A stretch of DNA of 64,000 nucleotides, taken from assembly GCF_000512585.2 (NCBI RefSeq), contig NC_089245.1, forward strand, positions 1,798,001 to 1,862,000, written 5' to 3'. The notes beneath the pieces are model-generated. The model searched no databases, was not told the DNA's origin, and saw only the letters and a list, made by a program, of their open reading frames with translations. The DNA is from Kwoniella bestiolae CBS 10118. Its lineage: Eukaryota > Basidiomycota > Tremellomycetes > Tremellales > Cryptococcaceae. Shown piece after piece: positions 25,341 through 38,308 of the stretch. The translations under genes were made by a program, and so were the position numbers. Each line of letters starts with the position of its first letter. The first letter of the stretch is position 1.

Positions 25341-26550
25341 ATGCATCAAGACACCATGACGACCTCCCTTCCTGCAATACTCGTTCCGACTCTGGAAGAG
25401 CGACTGGCAATATCAGCGTATCATTCCGCCGTATCGCAACATGTTCTCTCGTTACTCCAAACACATAATGCTGGTCTCACATCCTCAGAGGAGATGGGTA
25501 GGAAATCAACTATCAAAGGTTCGAAAGGGAAAGGAGATCTTCTGGATCCAAGCATGAAAGTCGAGGTATTGGTCGATGGGGAGATTAAGCCTGATTTATT
25601 GGACGAGCGGAACATCGGGAAAATGGAGGGTTCTTCGCCAGATGAGACTGGTTCGACTTCGAGGAATATCGCGCTGTCAGAAGCAACGCAGCAATCGGCA
25701 ACTATCATCACTCCCCCACCTGCCACCCCATCACCCGCGAATGGCCCAAGCAGTCGAGGAAGATCGAAGTCAGTCAGAAGGCAGGGGACCGGCGGAATTG
25801 AACGTTCACAAAGTTATGAGATGAAGAGGAATCTGAAATTTGCGAAACATCGTAAAGAGCTGGAAAGAAAGGTGAACACTTGGTGGGAGGGTGTACTGGA
25901 AGTATCACCTGAGGGATCGTCCTTGTCTGATGTGAGTCCGTTCTGCCATCTTTCATTGTGAAGACGGTGTATCTTTGATTGATGACCGGTAGATAGATTG
26001 GAAGCTGATGTAATTCATGACATAACAGTTCCCTTCAGAATCTGAAATCATCGATACAAAACCTTCGCCTTCCATCACAGTTCAATTATCCCCTTTCATC
26101 GCATTCGACACTGCCTACAATGGTATTGGGACTGGAAGACATTATACCCCAAACATCAACTTTTCATCGTCTTGTGCCCGGGGGGGTCTCGCCTTCAACC
26201 TACACGGCGCTGACTCGCATATCCACTCGGAAATCGCCCACGACCAAGATCGACAATCACCATCCGGATTGATATTTTCTGAGAACGCCTCAAAGGCAAT
26301 ATTGAAATCCCGCCCTAATCAAAATGATCAAAACAGTTCAGAAAGAAGTGATGGCGGTATCAGAGAAGATTGGCTGTTGAATGTCCTGGGTGAATCGAAG
26401 CAGTGGGATGTACCTTATCGGCATCAGCATCAGCGAGAACAGAGTAAAGCTAAAAGCAAAAGCAGAAGTCCCGGTGGGAATAGGTTTTCGGTAATGGGCG
26501 AGATGCCTACTCCCAAGCCTGTTGCCGCTGGTACTTCTCTATGGGGATGA
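25341..26550 (+). CDS. Orphan protein, two exons
   Basis: Not recognised. Exon 1 (25341-25931) and exon 2 (26029-26550) are joined by a clean GTGAGT...ACAG intron of 97 nt that keeps phase. The N-terminus (VPTLEERLAISAYHSAVSQH, then VLSLLQTHNAGL) looks like an amphipathic helical pair and is the only likely folded part, with a second charged helix at MKRNLKFAKHRKELERKVNT. The middle is Ser/Thr/Pro-rich and the C-terminal half polar, ending PKPVAAGTSLWG. Total is about 370 residues. No signal peptide or TM segment is seen. The start choice could shift to the second Met five codons later. Confidence 0.7.
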
Positions 26551-27261
26551 AGAAAGCCGTTTTTTTCTTGACATAGCATAGCATATATAGCATCATGTAG
26601 CAACCAACGTATAGCATCTTCTCACCATTTTTGTCAAGTCTTCATATCAGTGTTGTAAACTCTCACCTTATCGCATTACACATTGTAGGCCCGATCATAA
26701 CATTTGTGTACACTGCATATGTTGATTTCCGTTGTCATGCATACAGTAGATCTTGCTTGTTTGCCATACCATAGTGAGCGGATCCGCGTACATGAATTTG
26801 TTGAAGTGGAATCCCCTTGATTGCTGTCCCATGCGTTGGACCCATCGCTTCATGTTCTTTTCATATACGGCTCTATGCGAGCGAGACCCCTGTCTTGCAC
26901 TCCCTTACACCACTTCGAGCCACAGCATGCGTCTGGACATTGAACCTCAATCAACTGAAGGATCCTGATGACTGCCGTGTGCAATACAGTCTCATCTACT
27001 GGCTCGGCGTCATCATCGATGGGGTTGGGACCCTTAAAATTCACCCTTTTGTGCTCGCTGTGCTCGGCCCGAACAACTGGCGGACATCGACATCACGTGA
27101 ACATTGTCCTCTCTCTATCCACCCCATCCACCTACTGTATCGCTCTTTTCACTCTCAACTCTTCATTCATACCTCATCATCAATTGTACATATAGAGATA
27201 CGTTGTACAGACGTCGACTGCGTCATTCACCCACCGCCCATATATTGCCAGACAATCCAAA
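26551..27261. other. Intergenic: terminator of the orphan gene and CreC promoter
   Basis: No gene is supported. The frame that overlaps the CreC start (26817-27671) is a shadow. Confidence 0.5.
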
Positions 27262-30016
27262 ATGGAACTATACATCCCCCCACCAACGACTTTCTTCCGA
27301 GTCCTCCCTCCCAAACCAGTCGTTCCAGCAGTCCCCGTCGTCCCCGTCCCCGATCTTCCAGACAAGCTCCACGCCCCGGAAGGAACGTACAAGCTCAACC
27401 CTCCAGAGGGGTTCTCGAACATCGGGTCGCCAGCTCATCCGACAGCAGCAGAATTGGCCAGACAACAGCAAAATACCAGTACCTTCTTGGCAGGCGCAAG
27501 TGGGTTTATGGTGGCTGGACCAGGTATGATGCCTGGTCAAATGCCTGGTGGACCCCCCGCATCGACTGCCATGTCCTATGGATCATCCATCGTGAATGGT
27601 CAAGCTCAACCTCCCAACCCTGTAAAAATGACCTTCGTGAATGTCTGGTATCCCCCAAAACAGGGGGGTGATCAACGTTCGTTTGGTGGTTTGTTGGGTA
27701 ACAAACAACAGCAAAATGCTCCATTGCCGGGAGTGGATAATCAACCGCCGAAAGAGGAGAGCTATCAATATGAACCCTCACTGTATTCCAACGATGGGGA
27801 TAACGAGAATGGCTCTCAACCCTCTTCGGATCAACCTCCCTTGGAACTCAATTTGAACTTACCTCCCAATGCAGGTAATACAGGGAAGAGGATCCCATTT
27901 ACGAAAAGTCAACAATCTACGATGAATGTTATTCCTCGTCCGAAGAACAACTTGAGGTCTTCCTCATCGACTTTCGTCACTCGTGTTCAGATGCAGGAGA
28001 ATTTGTTGAAGAATTTGGGAGAGAGGGGAAGGAATGGTGTCGGAGAAATGGCCAGGTATGGGTTCTGGAATCTGGGGAGGACGTTCGGATGGGGTGAAGA
28101 GAATCCTAAGACTAAGGTGAGTCATCTGAACTTCTTACGGTCTGAGATCGGGCCTTATATAGAAATGTTCCTTGTCGAAGTATCAACGCTTAAACACTAC
28201 GGGCTGTGTCGAGGCTGATATGTTGATATACCTATTGCAGGAACCCCTCACTCGAATCACCTTCTCCCAAGTACCATCCTGCCATGCTGTCAACATGCAC
28301 ACCCTCGGTCCGGATAGGATAGACGTGGTCATTGGGTTCTCATCCGGTGATCTGCTTTGGGTCGACTTCACAATTGGGAAATATTCGAGGTTGAACAAGG
28401 GAGTGAGTCGGGCTTTCTGCCCACATCCTAACGCATACATCTTCAATCCAAATGTACCATATGATGAACGACCATTACCGTCGCTGACTCGACCTATTCA
28501 CTACCAGGGACTTCTCAACAACACAGCAGTCCTAGGCGTACATTTCGACCCGCGACAGCCCCACCACTTTATAGCGCATTTCGCCGACTCGACCATCCTC
28601 CGATTCCACCTCTTCGCTGATGATCCCCCAACGGCAATTATGGCTTTCGTACTGCCTTGGACCAAATACTTCGATTCTGTTATCCCGGAAAGAAGGAATT
28701 CTGAGCCACAGTCTGAACCGCAGGCTTCTACCCCAGCCGAGGAATGGGAAGAAGGATTGATCAAGTGGAAGAACGAGGAGTGGGAATTGTTGAAGAATCC
28801 TGTGGCTCAGAATAAGAAGGAAAAAGATCAGAATATGTGGGCGGGGAAAAACCCTATTGCTGCTTGGAAGATTGAGAAGGTGAAGATATCAGGTAAGTAC
28901 CACCTTCATCCTGGCCTTTGTCGGAATGATAACAGACGATATTGACATGTCTTCTCGTTTGTCTGCTTAGCGATGGCTTATTCACCTGATGGGAGGTTCT
29001 TGGCGATCGCTGCTGAAGATGGTAATCTGCGGATGGTAGACGTTGCTGAAGAGCAGTGAGTGATGGCTCGGCATCAAATGGTGCATGGTATCGGCTGACC
29101 GGGTCATCACAACTCAGGCTGACCGACACTTATGCTGGTTATTTCGGTTCTCTCAACTGTGTAAGTGCTTTCCCATAGCACATCCATTTTATCCTTTCAG
29201 ACTTACATCAGCTGATCCTCCTTTTCGACCGCTCAGATCGCATGGACACCTGATTCCCGTTTCGTAGCTGTGGGAGGCCAAGATGATCTCATAACCATAT
29301 TCTCGGCCAGGGAATCACGTATCGTAGCTAGATGTCAGGGTCACTCGGCATTCGTGATGTCAATAGCGTTCGATCAATCTAGAGGAGAAGCTAGAGCATA
29401 TAGATTCGCGAGTGTAGGAGAGGACGCAAAGTTGATACTTGTGAGTTCTGTTCTTGCTGGCAGTCTACTTACTTGATCTGCGACTGACTGACGATCCGTG
29501 CTTTGTTATAGTGGGATTTCTCTGCTGCTGCTTTACATAGACCAAGACATCACCACCCCACTTCATCACATCATCGACTTGGTGCTGGTGGAAGTTCACT
29601 TTCGTTAGCTGCCGGACACTCGAAATCTCATCTTCCTCTGTATGCCAAATCAAGTATATTCCATCCTGCACCGCCTAGAAGTGAGGTAGCATTATTACAA
29701 CCCGTTATGGTGAGTTGATTTCTCTCTTCCATCTCGTTACATCACTCCTACGACCTTCCTCCTCGGCTTGTTGAACGAACTGGGGATCATGCACTAACAT
29801 ACTTTTCTCGTTCCACAGGCGAGAGTAGTCGAAGGCAACCTCCTCACAGGTGTACACATGACCCAAACATCCATCGTGACAGTCTCACGAGCTGCCCAAG
29901 TAAAATTCTGGACCAGGCCACCCAGAAACAACGCTCATAATGCCAAGACGCGGACGGCTAGTAGAGGTGCGGCGTCGAATGGAAGGAGGGAAAGGGAATT
30001 CAGTTCTCCTGCGTGA
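27262..30016 (+). CDS. CreC/WDR20-like WD-repeat protein
   Basis: CreC/WDR20 proteins bind and activate the CreB/USP12/USP46 deubiquitinase; in Aspergillus the pair takes part in carbon catabolite repression. The start gives MELYIPPPTTFFRVLPPKP and a Pro/Gln-rich N-terminal third. After an intron (donor after KTKV near 28115) comes EPLTRITFSQVPSCHAVNMH, then DVVIGFSSGDLLWVDFTIGK and GVSRAFCPHPNAYIFNPNVP. A later stretch reads NNTAVLGVHFDPRQPHHFIA, and WD repeats follow: KISAMAYSPDGRFLAIAAED, LNCIAWTPDSRFVAVGGQDD, FASVGEDAKLILWDFSAAAL. The last exon has VVEGNLLTGVHMTQTSIVTV and a basic tail ending at 30016. Several introns lie between repeats. The spacing of repeats and the long internal disordered loops match WDR20/CreC rather than a generic WD protein. 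Confidence 0.85.
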
Positions 30017-30508
30017 TCATCTTGAAAAGGGGAAGGAAGATCTATAAAAACTTGGAAATTGTAGTTGTCTATTTTATCGCCATTGCCATTGTATTGCTTT
30101 TATATATTTGTTCATCGGATGGATACTTGTCACAAATCTGGTATAAATAGGTACTGTGCCACCACGTTACATGCCGCACTGAACGGTATTGGATCACTGG
30201 AGCTCATCGGCGACCGTACTCACATTGTGATTTCTTAATGCTTAATGAATCGGTAATGCTAGGCTGTCGATGGGCTTCATCGCCTATTCAGACCCGATAA
30301 AGCTCGTGAGTTGTGTGATTCCAAGACATCTATCGAAGCGAGGTCATGCGTATTGCATGTGCTCGTACCACTCTGTCACACTCAGCCACCACTCAAAGCA
30401 ACGCTTGGGACACCTATCGTGGGAAATTGGTTTCCTGTGCCTCCCTGGAACCACTATTCCGGATCCACCACAGGTCTGCGGATGATCTGCGTGGTGATTG
30501 TTCTTGGT

Positions 30509-30526
30509 CACACACACACACACACA
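30509..30526. repeat. (CA)n microsatellite
   Basis: About nine CA units, followed by imperfect CACAC copies. Confidence 0.9.
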
Positions 30527-31020
30527 TCCACACACGATCCAGGTAGACACACAAACAAGTCCAGTGCATACACTTGAAACTCTACGCCCTGATCATCAAT
30601 TCAGTATCTCGTCATCCGTCATTCGGATTTTGCGCGTCAAAGATAGGAAGAGGTACTAGTACATGCTCCGAAGCACCACACCACGATCACATGTTCTTGG
30701 ATGCGCTCAGTGCTGGTAACGCTTGGTCGGGATGTTTTTGTTCTTGGATGTCCCTTCCCGGAGGGTAAAGTGATAAGGAAAGTGATAAGTCTTACTGCGC
30801 TGATGCACAGCAGATATGCATGTCGCAGAGAAAAGGTACTTGGGTAATTCCTTAGTACTTTTTCTATTACTCTGTTGCCAATTCCGATCATGGCTTTCTG
30901 GTACATATGTTGTCTCTCGAGCGCAATCGACCAGGCTTAAGTAGGACGCCATAACTCATCGCGACAAGACTGATCGGGCGTGTCCTGTCGAGGTGGAGTA
31001 AACAACACACTACTAAACAT

Positions 31021-31037
31021 ACACACACACACACACA
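31021..31037. repeat. (AC)n microsatellite
   Basis: About eight AC units, followed by a CA/AA-rich stretch. Confidence 0.9.
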
Positions 31038-31585
31038 AGCAAACAGACAAACACGCCATACATGATCATATTCTCCTTTCCTTCCCTTTGAATGAAACAA
31101 AGGAAGGAACCCGATAATCGCGATCACAATTACGATCACCAATGATTGGGTGGGATGGGATAATTACTTTTCTTCTTCAAAGGCACTTTGATGTTCTAGC
31201 CTGAGAGCACAGCGCCGATGGTTCGCCATATCATCCTTTAATGGGCAAGAAAGGGAAGAAAGAAAACACTGAAGTGAAAGAGATGGGATCCCCGCTGCGG
31301 TTCATACATCCCACTCACCGACTTGTCTATGTATTTCTTGAATGTCTGTTGAAGTATAATCACGCTTTTTTTCACACACACATCTCTCGGCTCAGGCAGC
31401 TGATCGATCGACTTCAACCCACACTCACTGCGAGCTTTCCGGATTTGGATCATTAAGTGAAGGCTCCCGCTTCAACGCGCATAGGATATATAACTTCTCT
31501 ATCTCGTAACACAACGCTCTTTATCATTTCGCCGCTACGACCTATCGTCTTATTCTCACAGACCGAAGGAACGGATTCGAGCAAG

Positions 31586-33520
31586 ATGTCCAATTCGACT
31601 ATATCAGCGGGAGAGGCAGCAGCAGGGATGGATGTAAATACCATACTGTGGAAACAGATGGGAGCGAACGTAGATGACACGACTGTGGGTAATATTCTGC
31701 GTACTAAGGGAGGATTACACTGGATTCTGATGGAGTTTGGGGGGCAAATAGTGGTACGCGATCGTAGGAACCGTACTTCAATCCCTCATCGTTTCTTCGA
31801 TCTTATCAAACACGACCAGTTATTTTGGGTATTTCACTCAGACGGATTCTATCTGGTTGTTGGAGGCTGTGGGTTTAGGCGCGATCTTATCTGTGTGAGT
31901 GGCTTATCTGTCGGCCTTGCCAAGCAAGAGCTGATCAGTGATTCTTCAACGTAATAGCGGAGCACTAGGCTTGACCAGTGCGCAGGTGAGTGCCTGTTAC
32001 GAGTTGACCTTCTGCGAATTTGAGCCTGATTATCCCACCCTGATCCTAGGCATACCACCTGGTGTATGAAAATGAACATAATATAGCCACGCACTTCCGA
32101 TTCCTCATGTTTGGCGATATGTCGCATCTCCTCATTGGAGCGATCTTCAATGCGGCAGGTGCGAGCTATTACGCCTACAGGGCTTGGAGGGTAAGCATAA
32201 CCATCCCCTGTCTTGGTTACAAACAGTATTGGGGACTCCATGCTGAATTTTCTTTTACCTTCAAATTTTTGCGATGACAGATGTCAGGTAACAAATGGTG
32301 GATCCTTCCTCCATTCGCTATTGGCATTCTAGCGCAATTTGTCGTAGCTATCGTGTAAGTTTATCAATTCCCTTCAAGGGTGAGACCTGATTGATCCTGT
32401 GCTGACAATGGGATGGATCTGGACAGTGCGGTAGGACACGGTTTCAAAATGCCCAAACTGACCATCGAGGCCGTACGAGACCTTCCGGGATTTATGGAAG
32501 GGACGATCACATGGTTCAGAGCTTGGGGGGCTATCACCTGTGCTGTTGATGGGACGCTGTGTCTGTTCAGTGAGTGGGACTGTACATCTACGTAGTGTAA
32601 TACACCTGTTGAAAGATCTCAGCTGATCTCTTGGGATTCCCTTCAGTGACATTTATGCTGTTCAAGTCTAAACAGGGGATATTCCATAATCAGGAGAAAC
32701 TGTTCAAGAGGTTGATCTCTCTGGTATACGAGACCATGTTAGTTTTTTCCTCCGTCTTGCCTCTTCTCTTGAAACGGCGCGGGCTAATAATTTACCTGTT
32801 ATGCGGACTGTAGGATGCCTCCTGTCCTCTGTCTCCTGATATTGGAATCATGTAGCGGTATACCCGGTTCACCACTGAGTGAGTGACTTTTCACCCCATC
32901 TATTGAGGACACTGTATCATCTCGCTGATCGTCGGATGCTGTGGTCCGTGGTATGCGTCTACAGCCGACTTCCGGAGGATATTCACCTCGATCCTCCCCG
33001 TCCTATACTATCATTCCGTCCTATCCACCCTCGTGGGCCGAAAGACCATTCAGAAGATCCTAAATCGAAAACTAGGTGCAGAGGGATTAGAACAATTATC
33101 AGGTTCAGGTTCAGGGAGTGGCTCCGGTGGACATCATATCTCGAAATCTGGTGGGAGGGTCCATGTCAGTAGACCAAGGGGCGGAGAGAAAGACGTAGAA
33201 TTGGGGAATGTTAGGAGTCCATATACGCCCAGGAGCCAGTCCGGAGGACCAATCGTTCATGTGAGTGTACCTGTCTTCCCAGTGTAAGAAATAAGCTTAT
33301 TATATCGGGCGAATCACAGGTCGAGACTGAACAAACTACCACTACGACCGGACCAGACGGATATGAGATCCACTTGCCCACACTGGGTATGAATAGAAAT
33401 AGATTATCGAGCGATCAGATCGGAGTGAACAGTCCAGATAGTGTTAGTTGGGAAGGTCCAAACAATCAGAAATGGGAATCTACAGATAGGTTATACGATG
33501 GGACGGGTCGTGCGGCATAA
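31586..33520 (+). CDS. Seven-TM protein, DUF6534-like
   Basis: A membrane protein of the type common in basidiomycetes; molecular function unknown. At least eight exons. MSNSTISAGEAAAGMD opens a short outer N-terminus; an inferred splice leads to SIWLLEAVGLGAILSVGALG (TM1), followed by LMFGDMSHLLIGAIFNAAGA (TM2), WILPPFAIGILAQFVVAIV (TM3), a segment ending AITCAVDGTLCLF and continuing MTFMLFKSK (TM4-5), MMPPVLCLLILESCS (TM6) and FTSILPVLYYHSVLSTLVGR (TM7). The TM7 block followed by a basic LNRKLGAEG resembles the DUF6534 end. The cytosolic tail is Gly/Ser-rich and polar and ends at 33520. I infer the first intron (donor GTGGGT) from phase only. An upstream in-frame ATG at 31457 exists but its 43 residues look like leader sequence. 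Confidence 0.75.
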
Positions 33521-33932
33521 CCTCATGTCATGGAACGAGTATGTAGTGTGGTTAGGTGTAGGTCTACGCTCTTGTATGCGGCTCCATGTAGAATATACCC
33601 TTATTGAAATTTCACTTATTGTATGGTATGTATCTCATGATTTTTAACTAAACTCGAAAAGTGAGAAAAAGAGTTGTCAAAGTGTCAATATTAGGAATTC
33701 TTACGAATATCTTGAATCAGCTTTTGTCGGACGCTGGAGTTAGTAGGTAGGGCTTGTAGATGCCCATCTTTGGAAAGAACACTTGAAGATTAAGGTGTAC
33801 ACATTTGATCGGTGCATCATCGTTGTTTGACATTCGCAGGGATACAAAGCACTCGGCCTCCCCTGACATTCACCTTTCCCTCCCCGTCCCTTTATACGAT
33901 GTTAAGCGTGCTATCGTGCCAAGAGTCGTCGT
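33521..33932. other. Convergent 3' region
   Basis: Separates the stops of the DUF6534-like gene (+) and the alcohol dehydrogenase (-). No gene seen; both terminators should lie here. Confidence 0.6.
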
Positions 33933-35649
33933 TTACTGACCAGGTACGAAGACTGTTTTGGCGACTTTGTTCTTCTCGAATAGTTGATAGTACTATAACA
34001 GCAGAGGCTAATCATCAGCACATACGATCGACCGTCTTAATCGGCCCAATACCCAACAGACAGAATAAGAAATAACTACTTACTTCCTCTGCTTGACTGA
34101 ATCCTACTTTATTTTCGATGAAGCTCTTGAATATATCTTGATTGGCTACTAATACATCCAAGGCGGGTTGATAGAATGTTCGTACAGAGCATCGACCGAA
34201 TTGGAGCTTTACGCTGATCAAAGATTACAATTAAAGTCAACATTTAAAAGACAAAAGCTAGAACTTCGTCGACGTCTCACCCCCTCGCACACTTGACAAT
34301 CCCCGCTCCTCAGCACCCATTGCCCCTGATCACGTCCACACCACACCGATCAACCTCCTCGTCTCCCCTTGAGATATTCTCGCCCAAACTCACTTCTTAT
34401 CGTACAACCCCCCACCATTCAACCCGATCTTCTGACTATGTACTCCCACACTACTAACAGCCCCATACGGCCTAACAATATCCAAAGCAGTTAACAGAGC
34501 CCCCTCGTGCCCTACCACCTCCAACACCGCGTCTGCCCCTCTACCATCCGTTGCGTCTTGTATTGCCTTCTTGAGGTCGGAGGAAGGGAGCGCGATGGCA
34601 CCGTGTTTCTCGGCTAGGGAGAGCCGAGAGGGGGTTAGGTCGGTGGCGTATACTTTGGAGAAGAGGGTGAGGGCCGAGGAGATTGCGCAGAGACCGACCT
34701 GGTATGGGGGTTGGGATTTAGTCTAGGGTTTCCTCTTTTCGTTGTATCCACAATATCAATTTCTGAGATGAATGAAAGTATGGTATGAAGGGACAATTGT
34801 GAATAATAAGGTAAATAGTCATATGAAGTAGAAGCCTTGTCTATAAGATGACCTGTAACCTGTGTCAAGAAGAGTAAGTGGACTCACAGGCCCACAACCA
34901 ATAACAACGCATACCCCATCCTTCTTTCCCTCCCCCGCTAACCCAGCATCCAAAAGATTCCTAGCATTCGCAGCTGCACTGTACCCCGTCGGCAATATAT
35001 CCGCCATGAGCAACATCAGTTCGTCGGGCAGTTCAGCAGGTTTCCTGAACACGCTTCCGTCGGCTAGGGGAATTCGAACGTATTCTGCCTGGCATCCTTG
35101 GAGATTGGGGGTACCGAATAATTGGGATTGGGCGCAGCGGGCGGTATGTCCTGAGGAACAGTACCAGCATGATCCTGCGTGTAGTACAGTATAGGTGTTA
35201 GTACTTAGTTGGTGTTCTGCTGTAATAGATCGTAGGTCACTAGCAGAGCAGAGGAAAGACATACCGCAAGAAACAGTGAATGGTACAGCGACCACATCTC
35301 CCACTTCAAACTTCCTCACTCCCTTACCCTTCTCCACGATCGTCCCCACCACCTCGTGCCCCATGATGTAGTCTTTACCTGCATCTTCGTGTCCCCTATA
35401 GAGATGTAGGTCGGAGCCTGAGCGAGCAAATATCCATATAAGCCAGTGGGCCTCACCACCCTATCCCTGTGACTTGAACAGCAGTGGACAGGAAGGTGAG
35501 GTTTCGAGGTGCTCACCGCATAATCCGGCTAGATGCACTTTCAACAAAACATCACCATCCCCCTGCAACTTTGGGGTAGGTACTTCCTCCACTGCGACTT
35601 TGAAGGGCTGCTTGAAGATTACAGCTTGCATCGTGGAGGGGGTGGACAT
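33933..35649 (-). CDS. Zinc-dependent medium-chain alcohol dehydrogenase family protein
   Basis: An NAD(P)-dependent oxidoreductase; substrate not predictable. The start at 35649 gives MSTPSTMQAVIFKQPFKVA. Catalytic-zinc residues are seen in LAGLCG joined to SDLHLYRGHED and in MGHEVVGTIVEKGKG. A structural-zinc loop has four Cys (SCGSCWYCSSGHTARCAQ). The coenzyme domain begins VCVVIGCGP joined to VGLCAISSALTLFSKVYATD, with the usual Rossmann Gly pattern, and continues to VLEVVGHEGALLTALDIVRP. The last exons give VKLQFGRCSVRTFYQPALDV and YYQLFEKNKVAKTVFVPGQ, ending with TAA at 33933. At least six exons; the 190-nt intron inside the coenzyme fold is the longest. Family certain, reaction unknown. 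Confidence 0.88.
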
Positions 35650-36220
35650 GTCGAATCAAATATCGCTGTTATAAGGGGGGGGGAGCTATTGAGTTGTCCT
35701 TCGATCTGACTTGCGTTGCTACCACTCTATCGTTCGAAGAACAGATATGATTTGGAACAGTGATCTTACTTACTCTATGTGGCTCGACTTTGACTGGCTC
35801 GTGGTTCGCCCAGAATGCAGGAATGCAGAAATGTAGAAACCAGAACGAAAGTGGGCATTTGTTGTTGAATTGGTCGCCCACTTACTAGTAGTATCTTTCA
35901 CTTGGCTTGCGAGGTGAATTAAAGTATCGGCTATAACCGTCAATCAACCCTGGGCGGATCATCGGCCAATTGATCCGGAACGAATATCCAGTCAAAGTTC
36001 ATACTAGTAGATAGCAACGCTGGTCATTTGGAAAGACAAAACATCATAACGTTCATATTCATATTCCATTCCAACTCATAAATCAAAGTCATCACAAAGC
36101 TAAAAGTCGTTAAAAACACAAAAACACATGTAACAAACTCCTATATATCCTATTTCCTATATCTTATTCCCTATTTCCTATAAATATATATAAATATGTA
36201 TTCCTATAGATACCTAACCC
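35650..36220. other. Intergenic: dehydrogenase promoter and OPY2-like 3' region
   Basis: No gene seen. AT-rich TATA/AAATAT stretches at 36100-36200 form the probable 3' UTR of the next minus-strand gene. Confidence 0.5.
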
Positions 36221-38308
36221 CTATCCCCTCCGCGGCGTACCCATCGGCACAGGCGGCGCATCTTCCGCCAGTCTAAATTCGAATCCCCCCAACCCCTCAC
36301 TGGAGGTACTTACCCCCCTATTACTTGCATTGGTAGGTACGTTGGGCGTCGGTAGATCCGCCAGATCTTCAGTGTTGGGCTGGACGAATGGGAAACTCCC
36401 TAGAAAACTATCCGCAACTGATGCTTGAGTTTCTGGACGTTGTTTCTTCCCCGCGGGAGTGCCTGTGGGGGTTACGAGGGATTTCGAGTTGGGGTTGTAT
36501 GCTGTAGATGGGCGGGAGAATGACATGTGTTCCAAGGTATTGGTAGAAGTAGATTGAGGAAGGCCGGAATGGGTGGTTGGGAGGGCCGAGGAAGAGTTGG
36601 GAGGGATCATTGGGAAAGAACCTAGGACGGAATCGGCGAATGATTTGGATGATCCACTGGAGTTTCTCTGACCCCCTGTAGGCGGTGGGAGAGGTAGTTG
36701 TGACGACGATGTATTGGGATGTCCAGTCGATATGGCCGAAGCGAGATACCGACCTGTACCCATTGTAGATACCGAGTTCCTATCGTATGCTAAACTGCCC
36801 ATGGAGAATCGTAGGTCCTGTGATCCCGCCGAAGAAGGTTCAGCAGATCTCAGACCTTCTTCCAAATCCTCTTCATTATACCTATTACTTATCGGCGTCA
36901 GGGTCCGAGTGGTAGCTTGAGAAGAATTGAATGACCCCGCAGTAGGTGAGAGTACCTTCTGTTGCTGCTGTTGTTGTAAGGCATTTTCATCTTTTACAGG
37001 CGATAGTTGACCATTGATGGTGGGGCTCAACCTCTCGATGGAATGGGGTTTACCAAATTGCACTACCTCGGCTTGTTGCAATCTACCGATCTGGACTTGT
37101 TTGCTGGTGACTATCTTGGGTGCGTCGAGGTGGACATCAGATTGACCAGACCAATAAGACGGAGCAGCCGAGTTTCCAGAAAGGAATGAATCTCTATATT
37201 GACTTGTCGAGCCGGATCCGCTAGGCGATCGTTGATCGCTCAGGAAGGAATAGGCAGAGGGTGTTCCCAAGTTCGTGCCATTTCCATTCGTAGTGGGTGG
37301 ATTCAGTCGCAGATCGAGATCGGGTGCTCTGGCAGGTCGTCTGGGGTGGAACAAGTTCTGTCGAGCAGCATCTAAAGCCTTTGCAGCTGCACTCTGGTTG
37401 GATGGACCATCAGGTGCAGATTTTTTTGATAGTGCCTCGTCAGATCTGGAAGGTGGGATATACTGGATAGGTATTATATTGGCTGTACCTCCACTTCCCA
37501 TCGTGGATATACTTTGTCTATCGGAGAATGGATCATTACTGTCGTTCTTGTCCACATGGATGGTACCTCTAGATCCATCGTAGACTCTGATGGTCGCACC
37601 ATGATCATCGTAATATTCTGCGTTGACTGGAGCAGGAGGTAGAGGTGATCTGGATCTGGCAGCGGATGGAGGTCGTTGGGGTAACGAGCTTCTGGAATGA
37701 GCTGAACCAGGTTGAGGAGAAGGCGGTTGGGAGAGTTGGAATCCTGCTGATTCGGCTTTTCGAGCTCTCGCTGCTAGTGCTTCGAGTCTGGCGAGATCAC
37801 GACGCTGGGCAGATCAACAAACTGGTCAGCTCTGGTACATTTGAAGCACATAACTACATCTCCTTCAAACGACAGAGAATCGATCCTAGACATGGAATCA
37901 ATCTTATTTATGGTGAAAGCCAAACTCACCTTCTTACGTCTTAGCCACCAGAACAACCCCAAACTAGCAATAACCAAAACAGCCACTACAGGACCAGCTA
38001 TAGCACCTGGGTTGACGCCCTTGGATTTTGAGGAGGCAGATTTTATACAATTGATTGTAGGACATTGATTACATGTTCTACACCGATGGCAATACGAGAT
38101 CAGCGAATTATTCTTTCTTTTCTAGGTACGCACGACGAGAGACGATCTTTCTAGTATGAACTAAGGGAGGGCGGAGTACTCACCTAGAAGTCAATATACA
38201 TTTCTCCTCAGCCGCACAATTACATTGCGGTGTAGCCTCATCGCATGATACGCAACCATCTCTCCGCCAGTGATCTAGTCGGGGTGAGATATGGTGTGAA
38301 GAGTGCAT
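36221..38308 (-). CDS. Opy2-like membrane anchor of the HOG/Ste50 pathway
   Basis: Opy2 holds the Ste50-Ste11 complex at the plasma membrane in the osmostress (HOG) MAPK pathway. Three main exons. The start at 38308 gives MHSSHHISPRLDHWRRDG, then a small Cys-rich outer domain (CVSCDEATPQCNC, CILTSRTCNQCPTINC) that matches the Opy2 N-terminal Cys pattern, one TM helix (GAIAGPVVAVLVIASLGLFW), the stop-transfer WLRRKK, and a basic helix RRDLARLEALAARARKAE. The remaining 500 or so residues are a disordered Ser/Pro/Gln-rich cytosolic tail. No classical signal peptide precedes the Cys domain. The tail contains two copies of S-x-ADS-x-LGSFP (see findings). Family call rests on the Cys pattern, the topology and the tail; a different upstream first exon cannot be excluded. 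Confidence 0.75.

Larger units (their letters stand above)
30017..31585. other. 1.6 kb intergenic region with two CA tracts
   Basis: No supported gene; short frames on both strands overlap and lack motifs. Two (CA)n tracts lie in it. An in-frame ATG at 31457 could extend the downstream membrane protein by 43 residues. Confidence 0.45.

Noticed and set aside
26817..27671. 284-codon frame overlapping the start of the CreC gene
   Set aside because: It runs in a different frame across the Pro-rich CreC N-terminus, whose frame continues into the conserved WD part.
30509..31037. Two CA tracts about 500 bp apart, considered as ends of a mobile element
   Set aside because: They are simple microsatellites; no inverted repeats, no target-site duplication and no transposase were seen.
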